A stretch of DNA of 64,000 nt, taken from positions 28,504 to 92,503 of the forward strand of contig JAECUM010012969.1 of NCBI GenBank assembly GCA_016617855.1. The letters run 5' to 3'. The position numbers were made by a program, and so were the translations under genes. Source of the stretch: Megalonaias nervosa (Eukaryota > Mollusca > Bivalvia > Unionida > Unionidae). Below are positions 1 to 11,350 of the stretch, piece after piece (position 1 is the stretch's first letter; each line of letters starts with the position of its first letter). The notes under the pieces are model-generated. The model was not told the origin of the DNA. It searched no databases and saw nothing but the letters and a program-made list of their open reading frames with translations.

Positions 1-156
1 GCCTTCTGCATTGGACTTAATTTGGATTTCGACTGAAGTCTATTCAGAACTTTATCTTATTAGGACTTGTTTCTGTAATTCTGGAATTATTTGGTGAATT
101 TAAAAAAACTTTTGTTTTTCACCATTTTCTGTTACTTATTTTAAGAACTCATAACA
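1..156 (+). repeat. 3' end of an LTR, family A (window edge)
   Basis: The last 156 bases of a long terminal repeat whose left part lies outside the window. It matches in order the end of the complete LTR at 46202-47141 read on its minus strand: the AGGACTT and GGATTT blocks, then TTCTGTTACTTATTTTAAGA, then a terminal CATAACA. There is an internal deletion relative to the complete copy. No primer-binding-site-like sequence follows, so this is a 3' LTR or a solo LTR. Confidence 0.6.
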
Positions 157-2159
157 GAAGAATATGACATTTGTGGATAAAACTTCTTTAAATGATTATG
201 TGTAATGCTGGAAATATTACTCATTCAAGATCTCATTAATATATCGGTGCATGATTAATTTTCCTTGAAATGCAACATCCTTAAGTAAATTTATACTGTG
301 GAAACAAAGTAAGTATAGGAAATCAGGGGCATAACTTCTGTAAATAATGTCACTGAACACTCATAAATCAAATTCAGTAAATTGTCTTAATTGATATAGA
401 GCTGTGCACTGAATTCAATCTATGAAACCTTAATACAGTTTTGCTGCAAAAACAACAACCAGAAGGCGATTCACTTATGTAAATGAAGTAGTGGAATGGT
501 GGAAACCAAGCTCTTTGAAATTTTCATGAAAATGAAGTTGTATATAAAATCTGGAAGAAATTTTACAAATTTGGTCTGTTTATACTGTAGAAACTGAAAT
601 CAGAACAGGCAAGGAAGCATTACATTGATTAAAGAATGCTCCAGAAACTGGAGTCATTCAAGATCTCAGCAACATCGAGTTGTATACCAAATGTGGTACA
701 AATCCAACAGTCCTGGAAAAGTTTATCTGTGAAATGAAATGTCAGGGGAATAGGCAATCAGGAGATGTAACTCTAAATGATAACAAGAAGGCTGGAAATA
801 GGACTCTTTGAAAGTCTCATCAATACATGTACAGCAGTATAAAGGTGCATATATTTTTTTAATCGAACAACTCCTTGTAAAGTTATAATGGGAAACTAAA
901 TTATTGATGGAAGGACAATATTACAACAATACAAATCCACGAACCCCATCAAGAGGGGCCCATATGATTATTTTACTTCTAGATAGAAAAGAACAGTGGT
1001 CTTTTATCATTACTTAATTAACAGTAAACTTGCTCCTTTGGTCTATTTACACTTCAAAATTCCATCTGAATATTTAATCTGCATACACAAAAATATCTTC
1101 AGGAACTCTTCTACAATGTCATATAATACCCTTACCTATATCAAATTAGACGAAAGTATTCCACCAAAATAAAAATGCATAAATAACATTTCCATAGATC
1201 CAGTCTCTGTGTTTGTGTGTAACATGCAAATAAGGGTATTGTAAATGGTATAATATATGCCTGCTCCATGATTTAACAGTCCTTTATGTAGACCCTAAGG
1301 AGAAGGTTGATGGCAGTTCTGGCCCATAATGAAATCTGAAATAGTTAAGACTTTGCTGACATTGTCTATACCCATGCCTATGTGTAGAAAAGAAAAGTTA
1401 CTGACTGATTAATTAAACAGGCACAATTCCAATTATCCATCTACTCAATGCAGGACTCTTACTAATAAATCAGCTCTGAAAGTAAACCTATGGATTTATC
1501 ATGATATTATAATTTCAATAACTGATGCCGGAAATACATTATGATGGATAAGCTGTCTGAGGAGACCACAACACAGAAACCCTTTGTTCTACTGATGTTA
1601 CCATGCACACTAGAAACATTGAAGGGATCATTCAAGATGGCTGCCATGTATGGTTGAATCTAACACAGCTCCACTTAATCTTCAATGAATTTGGTGTAAA
1701 AACTGGTGCTAAATATGCTAATAATTAATACTGTGGATTTATGACAATGTTAAGTTAGTGTAAGTGAAATTTAATGTGCACGCTTTCAGTTATTCAAAAG
1801 AATTTTGGAAACCTGTTCAAAACAAAGGATTTTAGGTTATCCAAGATGGCTACCCAAGTTGATCAATTTGAAATTGAACTACATCTACCATATCTGAACT
1901 TCAGATGATACAAACTCAAACACATAATGCAAGTTTCTTTTCAAAAGTTTATGGATATGTGCTAGTCATACATAAGGATTTCATATTATACTTTCTATCA
2001 CTGTTACGAACAAGCTGAAAATATTAGAACCATAGAAACACATTTAAATACCAGCCTTGTAAGGTTCCTTACTGAGCACACTTAGTTCAAGCTTTTCTGC
2101 ATCATTCTCTGGCTTTAGACTCTGATATACCTGAAGATCAGAGCCACACAGATAATCCC
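157..2159. other. No gene seen; AT-rich with degenerate repeats
   Basis: No open frame of note on either strand. The phrase CATTCAAGAT recurs (about 222, 655 and 1627), and a block with TTTATACTGT(G/A)GAAAC recurs near 290 and 578, so part of the stretch seems built from diverged copies of one repeat. The last 100-200 bases may be the 5' UTR of the non-LTR element whose ORF1 starts near 2160. Confidence 0.4.
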
Positions 2160-3842
2160 ATGCAGGAAAGTCATGTACAGAGTGAAAATGAAAACAATGG
2201 TAGAGATGATGATTTGGAATTATCCAATATGGCTGACATTTATCCAGAATTCCTGAGGGTCAAACATAATAAATACAGTGTCACTGTGCATACAGATCCA
2301 CAAAAGTTTGAGTTTGTAAAACAGATATTGGATTCAGAACCTTGCATGATTTCATGCAGTTCAAGTGTTCAGAATGGTACTATCTACAAAACAAACGAGA
2401 AAACACTGAGACAACTACATTGTATAAAACATGTGTGCTACACATACAGGGGCTGAACTGTTTCACATGGTTAGATCATATTGTCTGTAAATGTAGACAT
2501 GACGAGAATACCAGTGCTAAAGGCAGTTTTATGCTGACATCTACACCAGTAACTAGATGTACTACCAAACAAGAAACAGTTCCTAAAGTCTTTGACCTAG
2601 ATGACTCAGGCAATAAAATGAACTCCCCTCCAGAGTGTCAGGCAATTACATGCTCCATCAGTCAAGATCATTACAGTGATATCTTAAACCATAACGATTT
2701 CTCCATGTGTGTACATCAAAAAACAATTAGGAACTTGGAGGCCCAAATTGAAGAATTAAAACTACAGTTACATGCTATTAAGTCAGCACAGGGAAGGATT
2801 AATGAGCAATTAACCTCATGTGAAATAGCAATTCAGACAGACTCCCAAATAGCAACAATGTCAGATGCTCAGACACAGAAAATCCCAATACCAGCCAAAA
2901 GAAACTGTAAAATGACCATAAAAGTAACAACTGATACCCAGATTAATCCTGCATTGCAAACAACAGTACCCTCTCCCTTCAGTCATGTGTCACACCTGCA
3001 ACAGCAATAAGAGTACACTCATGGCCCTCAGCTCAAACAAGTCTGTTGTCTGCACCAGCAACTGAATTTCCTACTGCTCAGGATCGTCAGCTCGATTAGC
3101 TCACACAAATGCGACACCAATTTCAGCACCCCTTTCTCAAAGAGATGTGTCTAAAATACAAACCAGAGTCCAACACATGAAATCACAAACCAGAAAAGAT
3201 AGGACTGTAATAATTGGCTCCTCAATATTGAAAAGCATAATACCAAGGAGACTTCTTAAAACAGATGTACAGACTCTAAGAGGTGCAAAAATCGACAACA
3301 TCATGGAAAGAATAATGAATACTGACCTAACCAAATACAAGCAAATTATTATTTTAGTAGGTGGAAATGCTGCAAGTGATGGAACGTCACTAAATCAAAT
3401 CAGAACAGATTTTGAAAGTTTACAGTATGCTGCTAGGTACTGTAGCCCAGATACATGTACAATAATTATATCAGGACTACCTCCTCGTGTGGACACCAGG
3501 GAGAAAGAAATCAATGATCTGACAACTGACCTATGTGAAGACTTCAACCTACAGTACATTCCACATTACACATCTTTCTTTCTTCAGAATCAGGATGTCA
3601 ACCTAAGCATCTACCACGGTGACAAAATTCATTTGAGTAGAAAAGGAAACTCTCAACTGCTGAGAAATATTAACAAGTATGCCCCCATTTTCAGGCACTA
3701 TAATGAAGAGTACTGTCTCTACTTTGGAGAAACTGGGCATGTGACACAGGTATGCCATCATGGCAAACAGATTGAGTGCTTCAGATGCCATAAGTTTGGA
3801 CACAAACAAAGATTCTGTCAATCAATGTATTATACATACTAG
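2160..3842 (+). pseudogene. Non-LTR retrotransposon ORF1 with SGNH-esterase domain and zinc knuckles (broken)
   Basis: This is the RNA-binding or chaperone ORF of a CR1/L2-group element. It reads in three pieces with frame changes: 2160-2456, 2342-3010 and 3147-3842. The middle piece holds a short coiled coil (IRNLEAQIEELKLQLHAIK, about residues 131-149 of that frame). The last piece resembles an SGNH/GDSL esterase: an N-terminal VIIGSSILKSI block, a central IILVGGNAASDG block and a C-terminal DKIHLSRKGN block with the expected Asp/His region. Two Cys-rich zinc-knuckle motifs follow (ending ECFRCHKFGHKQRFC). Esterase domains are known in CR1/L2 ORF1 proteins; an esterase followed by CCHC knuckles is less usual. 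ORF2 starts about 170 bases downstream. Stops and frameshifts make it inactive. Confidence 0.65.
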
Positions 3843-4013
3843 GAACCTGTCAAAGAGGAGAATGCCAGTGCTTCATTTATAACAAATCTAAATGTACCTA
3901 GTGAGACTCTTGACTCTAACTATTCATTGGACACGATGGTAAATGCAAAAGTTAAATGATTTTCAGGGTTTGTATGTGACTTTGCAGATGCAAATGTATA
4001 TGAACATTCAAAT

Positions 4014-6218
4014 ATGGAAATAGGATGTCAGAATGATAAAAGTAGTATGGAGACAATCTCAGTAAGTACCCCATTGCATAATGACATACATATAATTGAT
4101 ATGAAACTAAATACTAAAGGTTTTAACATAGGTCACTTAAATGTACAAGGTATAGTGGGAAAATCTGACCAAATTAAGTTAATGTTGTCTTCCAAGGAAA
4201 ATAATATACATGTTTTTGGACTTGCTGAAACAAAATTAATTGCTAACCACAATGATAATCTATTTCACTGTCAAGGCTACAATAAATCTTTACGCAGGGA
4301 CAGAGAGACAGCAGGGGGAGGTCTTGTTGTATACATTAGGGAAGATGTAAATGCAGAAAGGCGACCTGACTTGGAGTCTCATGAAATTGAGAATATTTGG
4401 GTGGAAATTTCTCAACATAATGTAAAATCATTCCTAGTTGGTTTCATTTATAGGCCACCTTCCTCCAAAGCAATTTGGAATGATAACATTTTGAAACAAA
4501 TGGAAAATGTTCTTGCACAGATGAAAGAAACATATATACTCTGCGATATAAATAAGGACCTACTCAATACTCAAATTAGGAACAACTGCATGGAATTTAT
4601 TGAATCATTAGGCCTAGTCCAGCTGGCAAATGAGCCCACAAGGGTAACAGAAATATCAAGCACTCTTATTGATCAGATTTATACCAACCTACCAAAAAAT
4701 GTGGCTTATGTTAATGTACTGAATGTTGGGCTTAGTGGTCACTATCCTACTTTTTGACAAGAAAGGTTAATTGCAGAGAAATACAAAAAATGCATGCAAA
4801 ACTATCACTCACAGATCGTTAAAATTTTTTAATGAAGAACAATTTCTCAATGACCTATGTAAAGTTCCATGGAATATAATCCAAAATTTTGATGACACAG
4901 ATGAAGCTCTGAGGGTGTGGACTGACTTATTTATAGATGTAGTCTCTAAGCATGCACCACTCAAAGTACATCAAGTAAAGTATGAAATCCAACCTAATTG
5001 GCTTACTACTGAAATCCTAGATGCTGTGAAAACATGAGACCAATTCAAGGTTATGGGGAACCATGCACAACATAAAGCATGGAGAAATAAAATAACAAGT
5101 ATCATTAAAAAAGCTAAAAATACTTATTATCAATCAATGCTTGAAAACAAAAAAGAGCAACACAAACTCCATTTGGAAAGTCTTTAATAAACTCATTGGG
5201 GGAATATACAAAGATTGAACAAAAAATTCACTCACTTCTGGTAAATGACACCACAGTCACTGATGACACTGACATTGCAAATGTTTTCAAAGATTTTTTC
5301 ACCAACATTACCACAAAGTTAAAAGACCCAGTGATAGAAAACAACTTTAATGAACTGAAAAAGTTCTGCAGCAGCAACATCGCTAAGAAGGTATGTTTCT
5401 CTACCTCACCTGTATGAAAATACTTTGTTAAAAAATGTTTCAGTGAACATGATACCAAGAATGCTACAGGACTTGATCAGATTGGTCCACAACTCATGAT
5501 AACTTCTGCCTCAGCTATAATTTCTGATAGCATAACATTTATAATCAATTTAAGTATTGCAACCTCATCTGTCCCCAAAATATGGAAAACTGCAAAAGTA
5601 ATGCCTATTCATAAATCTGGTTCTAAGGATGATGCTGATAACTACCAGCCAATCTCAATACTACCAAACTTGTCAACATGTCTATGACGCGTGTCATATT
5701 TAACCAAACACTTGCTGTTACATGTTAATCAATCAGGCTTTAGACAGAAACAGTCATGTGAGACTGCCTTGATCTCCCTAACTGATAAATGGCTTCAAGC
5801 ACTTGGTCAAGGTAGAATAATAGGATCTGTATTTATAGATTTCAGGAAGGTTTTTGACATGGTGGATCACGAAATCCTTTTGAAGAAACTGAAAATTTAC
5901 CAATTTGATGAAAGCACAATTAGATGGTTTACTTCATACTTAAGTGAGAGAACACGACATGTTTATATAAATAATGTTCTGTCTAAGCCTGGAACAATTA
6001 GATATGGAATACCACAAGGCTCAATTCTAGGTCCATTATTGTTTATACTGTTTATTAATGACCTACCACTTTTACTAAGGGACTCAATTTCATGTACAGA
6101 TCTCTATGCAGATGATACGACATTGTCAGACATCCAAAACACAAAGCATGAACTAGAAATTTCTTTACAGGATGCCCTAAACAGACTGGACAACTGGTGC
6201 ACATGCAATAGTAGTTAA
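4014..6218 (+). pseudogene. Non-LTR retrotransposon ORF2: APE endonuclease and reverse transcriptase (broken, 3'-truncated)
   Basis: The first frame (4014-4757) is an AP-like endonuclease with GHLNVQGI, FGLAETKL, FIYRPPSS, CDINKDLL (the GDFN-type motif) and a final SGHYPTF where SDH is expected, so a catalytic Asp is lost. The linker (4771-5037, 5196-5417) and reverse transcriptase (5496-5687, 5691-6218) follow in shifted frames. The RT shows FIDFRKVFDMVDHEIL, GIPQGSILGPLLFILFIND and the catalytic YADD. At least four breaks interrupt it. The copy stops abruptly at 6218 against a minisatellite, so the RT C-terminus and 3' UTR are missing. The deleted copy at 14283-15035 keeps that missing 3' end. 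Confidence 0.85.
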
Positions 6219-6764
6219 TGGGGAAAATATAGGGTCTATGGGGTCTGAGTGTTAAATTTGCTAGTTTGCACTATGGGGTCTATGGAACTTTAACATGGGT
6301 GGGACTGTCTATGGTCAATGGGAATTTAGCATGGGGAATGTATAGCGACAATGGATTAGGACTGTCTAGGATCTATAGGAATTGAACAGGGGTGATGTCA
6401 TGGTGCTGGACACTGGCAACAATACTGCAAGTGGCTGACCTCAATCGGGCAGAACAGTGTGGCAAGGGACTGACCTGAATACGCATTACTCTAGGGACAA
6501 TAGAAACATGTACGGAGACATAGACTGTATAGGGACAAGGGGAACTGAACATAAGGAATGTATAGCGACAATGGATTGGGTTTGTCTAGGGACAAGGGGA
6601 ATTGAACATGGGACTATCGAGGGACCAAGGGACCTTGAATATGGATGGGCCTGTCTAGGGACAATGGGGAAATGGTATTGGGTCTGTCTAGGGACAAGAA
6701 TGGTAGGGGCCAAACACAACAGAGACAGAGACAGACATATACTAAAACAAGCCCGAGATTTATA
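6219..6764. repeat. Degenerate minisatellite with GTCTAGGGACAA units
   Basis: Imperfect units of roughly 30-60 bases share GTCTAGGGACAA(G)GGG and GAATTGAACATGGG. Long apparent ORFs on both strands (6457-6903 plus, 6486-6779 minus) are an artefact of the repeat and have no recognisable domain. A subsegment at about 6394-6485 (GCTGGACACTGG, CAAGTGGCTGACCT) recurs at 8337-8405, on the other side of the transposon inserted at 6767. Confidence 0.6.
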
Positions 6765-6766
6765 TA

Positions 6767-7899
6767 CAGTCCTACCCACTTATATCGACATCACTTATGT
6801 CGACAAGCCGCCTATTTCGACAAAAAAGCAAAGTCCCGGTCCCTTGGTCTACTATTACTACCAAAATTGTCATGCTTATGTCAACGTCGAGGTAAAAAAA
6901 TAAACGTACATGTCGACAGAAGCCCTTGGTCCCAGCTTGAACAAATCCTTTGTTTTCTAATCATTTATATCGACAAGCTGCCAGTTCCGACCCATACTTT
7001 GTTCAACAATTAGTTGATCTTGCTACCAGGCTAATTTTCTTGCCTAATTATTTATGTCGGCAAGTGGCCAGTTCCGTCCTGTATACTTTATTCAACAATT
7101 AATTGATCTTGCCGCCAGGCTTTAATGTCGCGGTTGGATAAAAAAAACAGGCTTTTGTTTGGTCCTATAAAGTTGGCCTCTCACGGCAACTTAAATAAAA
7201 GCAATGAATCTGATCGATTCTTTTCATTTTCCAAAGTGATCGGTGATTAAAACAATATTGTATTGTAGGAATAATTTTCTTTTAATACCTCATTAGCATG
7301 TGTCAATGTATACAATATTATGCCTTCATTAATCATATCAGTCGCATATCTCTTGTTCGCTTTTATGTACTTTTCACGATGACATCTGTAACTAAATACA
7401 TGTACATGTACTGTTTAAACCAACTTGTTGACAGGTTTTCATTTCCATGTGTATAGCCCCATCCCCTTGGTAGCCACAATAAGATGGGAACAGACTGACC
7501 AAAATCTAGGCCAATTTAAGTACATGTACTTGAAGCATGTAAATAACAACTATGCAACCATGTGCTAATTCCGATATTGAATATCGTAGTGAATGTTTTT
7601 CGTATCAGGATGTGACCGATGCAATATTTTATTGTGGATTTTATTACACAAAGGTAACCAAAATTTAATTTGTCAATATACAAGTGTATTTCACACTGGT
7701 TTTGTCTTCATGTATTCAAATTTTCCATTGTTTGTTTTCTCAAAGTGTAAATACTACTCACTGACGACAGGTCACCCCTTACTGACAAATTTAACTTGTA
7801 TCTTTTTTCAGCCCCCCCCCCCAACACTTATCACGACATCCGCCTATGTCGATGATATTTCCGCTGGCGCAAGGATGTCGACATAAACGGGTAGGACTG
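6767..7899. mobile_element. Non-autonomous Tc1/mariner-type (Tigger/pogo-like) DNA transposon, 1.13 kb
   Basis: The ends are terminal inverted repeats: CAGTCCTACCCACTTATATC on the left, and on the right, read in reverse, CAGTCCTACCCGTTTATGTC. Both are flanked by the dinucleotide TA (6765-6766 and 7900-7901), the target duplication of Tc1/mariner elements. Motifs with CGACA recur inside both ends. A 100-130-base internal unit is duplicated (CAGTTCCG...TTCAACAATTA(G/A)TTGATCTTGC, about 6965-7010 and 7070-7110). No transposase is encoded, so the element must have been moved by a relative. A pogo/Tigger-type transposase relic lies at 18285-18670. Confidence 0.75.
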
Positions 7900-7901
7900 T
7901 A

Positions 7902-8456
7902 TTAAGCATTACCTAGACCTGAAATTATGTTGGCAGTGTTCATAAATTTGCATAATTGTAATGATGCTATAAATAGCTATAATCAAGGAAAAGACCAACG
8001 CCAAAATGGATGTGACTAAAAGTAATGCTAAAATTACTAAATTGTTCCAGAATTTAACAGAGACTAAAGATATCCCTGAACATTAGGTTACAATGGATAA
8101 ACCTAGTATATATGTATAGTCTCAACTTGTGTGACGATCATGGAGAAACACCCATGTATCTATTTATAGCTACAACCTGTGGAAATTCCTATGAAAAACC
8201 CACTATCTATTTATAGTCACAACTTGTGGAAATTCCTTTTGTAAAATGCTAGTATCTATTTATAGCTACAGCATGTGGAAATTTCTTTGGAAAAACCCAA
8301 GTCTATATTTAGAGCCTCAAAATTTCTAGCTTTAATGATGTCACTGTACTGGACACTAGGAGAATAATGGCAACAGTATTGCAAGTGGCTGACCTGAATA
8401 TGCACTACTGTAGGCAGGTAGGTAGGTGAAATGAATTTGATAGGGACAAAGGGAGT
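7902..8456. repeat. Non-coding; contains second copy of the repeat seen at 6394-6485
   Basis: No gene seen. Several imperfect ~55-base units with AACTTGTGGAAATTCC and TATCTATTTATAG(C/T) lie between 8110 and 8290, and the GCAAGTGGCTGACCTGAATA block at 8379-8402 matches the minisatellite left of the transposon. The stretch is probably the continuation of the array that the transposon split. Confidence 0.45.
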
Positions 8457-8475
8457 TTTATAGGGACAAATAAAG

Positions 8476-8525
<50 letters not shown>

Positions 8526-8604
8526 TTTTGTTAAGGGATAAGTTTTTTGTTGAGGGAAAAAACAAACACATTGAGTAGGGACAAGGTTTGTTTTTGTTAA
8601 GGAA

Positions 8605-8651
<47 letters not shown>

Positions 8652-9131
8652 GCACACACACACAAAAGTACACACACACAAATGTATGCACACATACACA
8701 AACAAAAATACTCAAATGTACACGTATGCACACAAACAAAAATATACAACACGCATACATGCACAAATGTGCACGCACACAAAAATGCACACACATACAT
8801 ATGCACATGCACACAGACACGCACACTCACACACATACATGCATGCAAACAAACAAAAACACACACACACACACACACACACAAACACTTTTGTTTAGGG
8901 ATAAGTGGTTTTTGTTAAGGGAAAAACAAACACAAACACATACAAGCATATGCATGCACACATACACACACACACAAAAACATATGCACATGCACACAAA
9001 CAAAAATACACATACACAACAAAATGTACATGCATGTGCACAAACACAAATACACACAAACATATACACAGACAAACATAAGCGCATGCACACAAACAAA
9101 AATACACACACACACGTATGCACATGCACAC
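8457..9131. repeat. CA-rich simple-sequence tract
   Basis: Pure (CA)n runs at about 8477-8523, 8608-8648 and 8854-8887 are embedded in 600 bases of cryptically simple CA-rich sequence, with three interposed copies of an AAGGGATAAGT...GTTAAGGGA block (about 8534, 8590, 8898). All the long HT-rich or CV-rich ORFs here are translations of this tract and are not genes. It abuts, and probably truncated, the viral-type polymerase that begins at 9142. Confidence 0.9.
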
Positions 9132-9141
9132 AATGACATCA

Positions 9142-9510
9142 AAGGAAACCATTTAGGAGCCTGGACGGACGAGCACCCCAACAACAAGATTCTAAGTTTT
9201 GCTAGTGGCAGTCCCAAAAATTATGGTTACGAATATTGGGACCAAGGAGAAGTGCATATTGACTCTAAATCATCGCACCAGTCAAGTGGTGAACATTGGT
9301 GTGTTGAAAGAAGCCTTGCAGTCTGGAGAAGATCAAGATTTTAAAGTGACCACCTATCACCCTCTCAAGATCGTATGTTTAGCCACACACCAAATCGGCA
9401 GTCGGCCTTTGGAAAAAGTGTATCAAATTGTGTACCAGACGCAAGTGCGACTTCCCAACCACTTCACTTTGTCATATGGATACACTGGTATAAAAAAAAA
9501 AATGGTTCCA
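9142..9510 (+). pseudogene. Family-B (protein-primed type) DNA polymerase, C-terminal fragment
   Basis: The first frame (9142 to about 9250) has the pattern LGAWTDE followed by SGSPKNYGY. After a one-base frame change near 9250 the second frame (to about 9480) continues with LTLNHRTSQVVN. These blocks, in this order, are typical of the extreme C-terminus of the polymerases of Maverick/Polinton and adintovirus elements, downstream of the catalytic palm. The palm motifs and exonuclease domain are absent, replaced by the CA-rich tract. The identity is from motif recall; a profile search would settle it. Confidence 0.6.
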
Positions 9511-9582
9511 AGACGATAGCCATGAACAAAAAGGAAGACTTCAACACAGCAAGAATTGATCGAGGGATCCACTGTGAACTAC

Positions 9583-9855
9583 AAGTTCAAACAATACAAT
9601 TTTCCTGTCTTCTTGCCTGACTATTTTGATTGTGCCAGTTGATTGGAAATGTTTTTAAAATGGCCCACAGATAGGGAAGGATTACCTACTGTGAATGTTT
9701 TAGCTAAAACAGGATTTGTGTACTTGGGACCTGAGACTGGATTGGGATACGAAGTACAGTGTTCCAGCTGTGGTCTGAGGTCGCATATGGATCGATATAT
9801 CTATAAAGATTCAGCTATTCTAGAACATACTCGATGGTCTCTGCACTGTCGTTGA
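9583..9855 (+). pseudogene. BIR-domain protein 1 (IAP-like), broken
   Basis: The frame from about 9583 is interrupted by a TGA near 9632, then runs to the stop at 9855. It contains a baculovirus-IAP-repeat zinc fold: GFVYLGP, then Cys-x2-Cys (CSSC), then LEHTRWSLHC with the His and last Cys ligands. The spacing between the second Cys and His is 18 residues, not the usual 16, and the conserved Trp between them is missing, so zinc or peptide binding may be impaired. It ends soon after the BIR, with no RING visible. BIR proteins block caspases; in a viral-type element the role would be anti-apoptotic (inference). It is a diverged duplicate of the ORF at 10425. Confidence 0.65.
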
Positions 9856-10009
9856 CTTTCTATGGCCTTTCCACCCATCACACTACAGTACCTGTATGAA
9901 GGTACCTTAGAGAAGGTAGTACTGTTGTTCAGGAAGAAAAAAAGGAAGACTTCCAAAACTAGTCATAAAAAAGGGAAGATATACAAGCTCGAGACTTCAT
10001 TACAACTAG

Positions 10010-10017
10010 TATAAAAA
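10010..10017 (+). promoter_or_regulatory. TATA box (TATAAAAA) before ORF at 10073
   Basis: TATAAAAA lies 56 bases upstream of the ATG at 10073. The same octamer stands 45-54 bases before two other candidate starts in this element (11799 and 12576), suggesting separate short promoters for individual genes. Confidence 0.45.
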
Positions 10018-10072
10018 GGGAAAACATCCAAGCCCAACAGTTCAATGTGACTACTATTGCCAAGCGAAAAAG

Positions 10073-10420
10073 ATGAATCCTTTTAAACAGACACCATTCA
10101 AGTTCGGTGATTCTCAAGTGGAGTGCAATGCTGTGCCTTGTGATGGCAGGGATGCCGTGCGCTATGACCTCAGCGATTCAGTACCCCATCATGGTAACTT
10201 TACTATGACTACTACTACTACAATACCTACCATGGAAAGTGATGCTGTGCGTGTCAAACCTGATGGATGTGAAAGCTATGCCACTCGTTATCATGGACTC
10301 TTTACTGGTTTTCATGGTCGATGTCATCCTCCACATGAAACCATGCAGCTACCACCCAACGGATGTCATCCATGCCTGAGAAAAACTACTGTGGGTTTCA
10401 CCGTACCCTCATCAAAATGA
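10073..10420 (+). CDS. Hypothetical ORF upstream of BIR protein 2
   Basis: A 115-codon ORF with a TATAAAAA box 56 bases before its ATG. Composition is low-complexity: Thr runs (TMTTTTTTIPT), several Cys and His, and repeats of the form DAVR. No domain is recognised. It ends 4 bases before the BIR frame that starts at 10425 and is in a different frame; one possibility is that it is the disordered N-terminal part of the BIR protein, separated by a frameshift. Alternatively it is an independent small protein. Confidence 0.35.
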   Translation: MNPFKQTPFKFGDSQVECNAVPCDGRDAVRYDLSDSVPHHGNFTMTTTTTIPTMESDAVRVKPDGCESYATRYHGLFTGFHGRCHPPHETMQLPPNGCHPCLRKTTVGFTVPSSK

Positions 10421-10424
10421 ACCT

Positions 10425-10858
10425 GTGAAAGAAGAATATTCGTTCCCTGTGCATTTGTCTGAATACTGCGACTTTGAAAGTCAATTCCAAACCTTCCAAG
10501 GAAAATGGCCTAAATATCTGGAAGAACCTACCCTTGAAGAATTAGCCAGAGCCAGATGTATCTACTTGGACGCAGGTGATAAAGTCAAGTGCTTCAGTTG
10601 CGGTGTGTCACTACACCAGTGGGAACAGAAAGATTCTGCCTACCTGGAACATGCTCGATGGTCTCTGCACTGTCACTACCTACCTTTAGTGGGATGACCT
10701 CAGTAATCTCGTGAGGGATACTTTACAAGAGAACATTCGTGGTTTGCCTGTGGAGTTCAGAGAATGCATTTACCGAGAGTTGGTCAAAATACAAGTGAAA
10801 CGCAAACTCAAAATCATTTCTGCATTTTTAAACTATGCTCTTTTCCAAAGTAAATGAA
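10425..10858 (+). pseudogene. BIR-domain protein 2 (IAP-like), frameshifted after the domain
   Basis: The frame 10425-10697 holds a well-formed BIR domain: LARARCIYLDAGDKVKCFSC, then the conserved Trp (HQWEQKDSA), then LEHARWSLHC. The ligands fit Cys-x2-Cys-x16-His-x6-Cys exactly. A frame change near 10690 continues into about 55 codons predicted to be helical, ending at the stop near 10858. No RING finger is seen. The N-terminus (SFPVHLSEYCDFESQ) matches the remains before BIR 1, so the two genes are tandem duplicates. Expected action: binding of caspases or other apoptotic factors through the BIR groove (family knowledge; function here inferred). Confidence 0.75.
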
Positions 10859-10899
10859 GACTGAATATGGGAAGATACTACTTCAGTCACAAATATAAA

Positions 10900-11219
10900 T
10901 GAGGCTATTGGCTATGACCCAGTGATTCCTGATTCTTGGAGGACACTATTTTCATCACTTCCAACAAAAGAGGGTATAAAAGCTTGCTACCATGCCATGA
11001 CCTTTATCATTCGTGATACAACAATTGCCGTGGAAGGAGATCAATAACAGTATTCAGACTATGGTGGATTACCAACTCTTTTTCCGAGACCTGTATCCAA
11101 TGAATTTGGGTCATCGTGTGGTGTGTGTCTTAGTGACTTCCTTTCTGGGATTTCATTTACCAGCCGATTCCTGGTGGGCTCCTTACCAACTGTACTGTGA
11201 CTTACCACCAAAAACATGA
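10900..11219 (+). pseudogene. Unrecognised ORF remnant of the viral-type element
   Basis: Two overlapping open pieces, one from about 10900 (containing PVIPDSWRTLFSSL) and one from 11013 to 11219, in different frames. A TATAAAA sequence occurs at 10975-10981, inside the first piece. No domain is recognised. The aromatic and Cys content looks protein-like, and position between the BIR genes and the ATPase is where adintovirus-like elements carry structural or accessory genes, but I cannot assign it. Confidence 0.3.
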
Positions 11220-11350
11220 GTTTGGTACCTTTAAATGTATACAAGAGACTCATTCTGTTAGAAGCCTTGCGCTTTCATCTCGATACTTCTTGACCTCTAC
11301 AGGAAAAAAAGATTCGTCAACTTTTAGCCACTGTAAATGTTTACGAAGAT

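Noticed and set aside
6457..7013. ORFs of 97-148 codons on both strands
   Set aside because: They arise from the GTCTAGGGACAA minisatellite and the Tigger-like element; no domain.
8457..9131. Telomere-like or CRISPR-like array
   Set aside because: Units are dinucleotide-based without regular spacers, and the context is animal nuclear DNA.
8256..9217. Many long ORFs rich in Cys-Val or His-Thr on both strands
   Set aside because: They are translations of the CA-rich simple-sequence tract.
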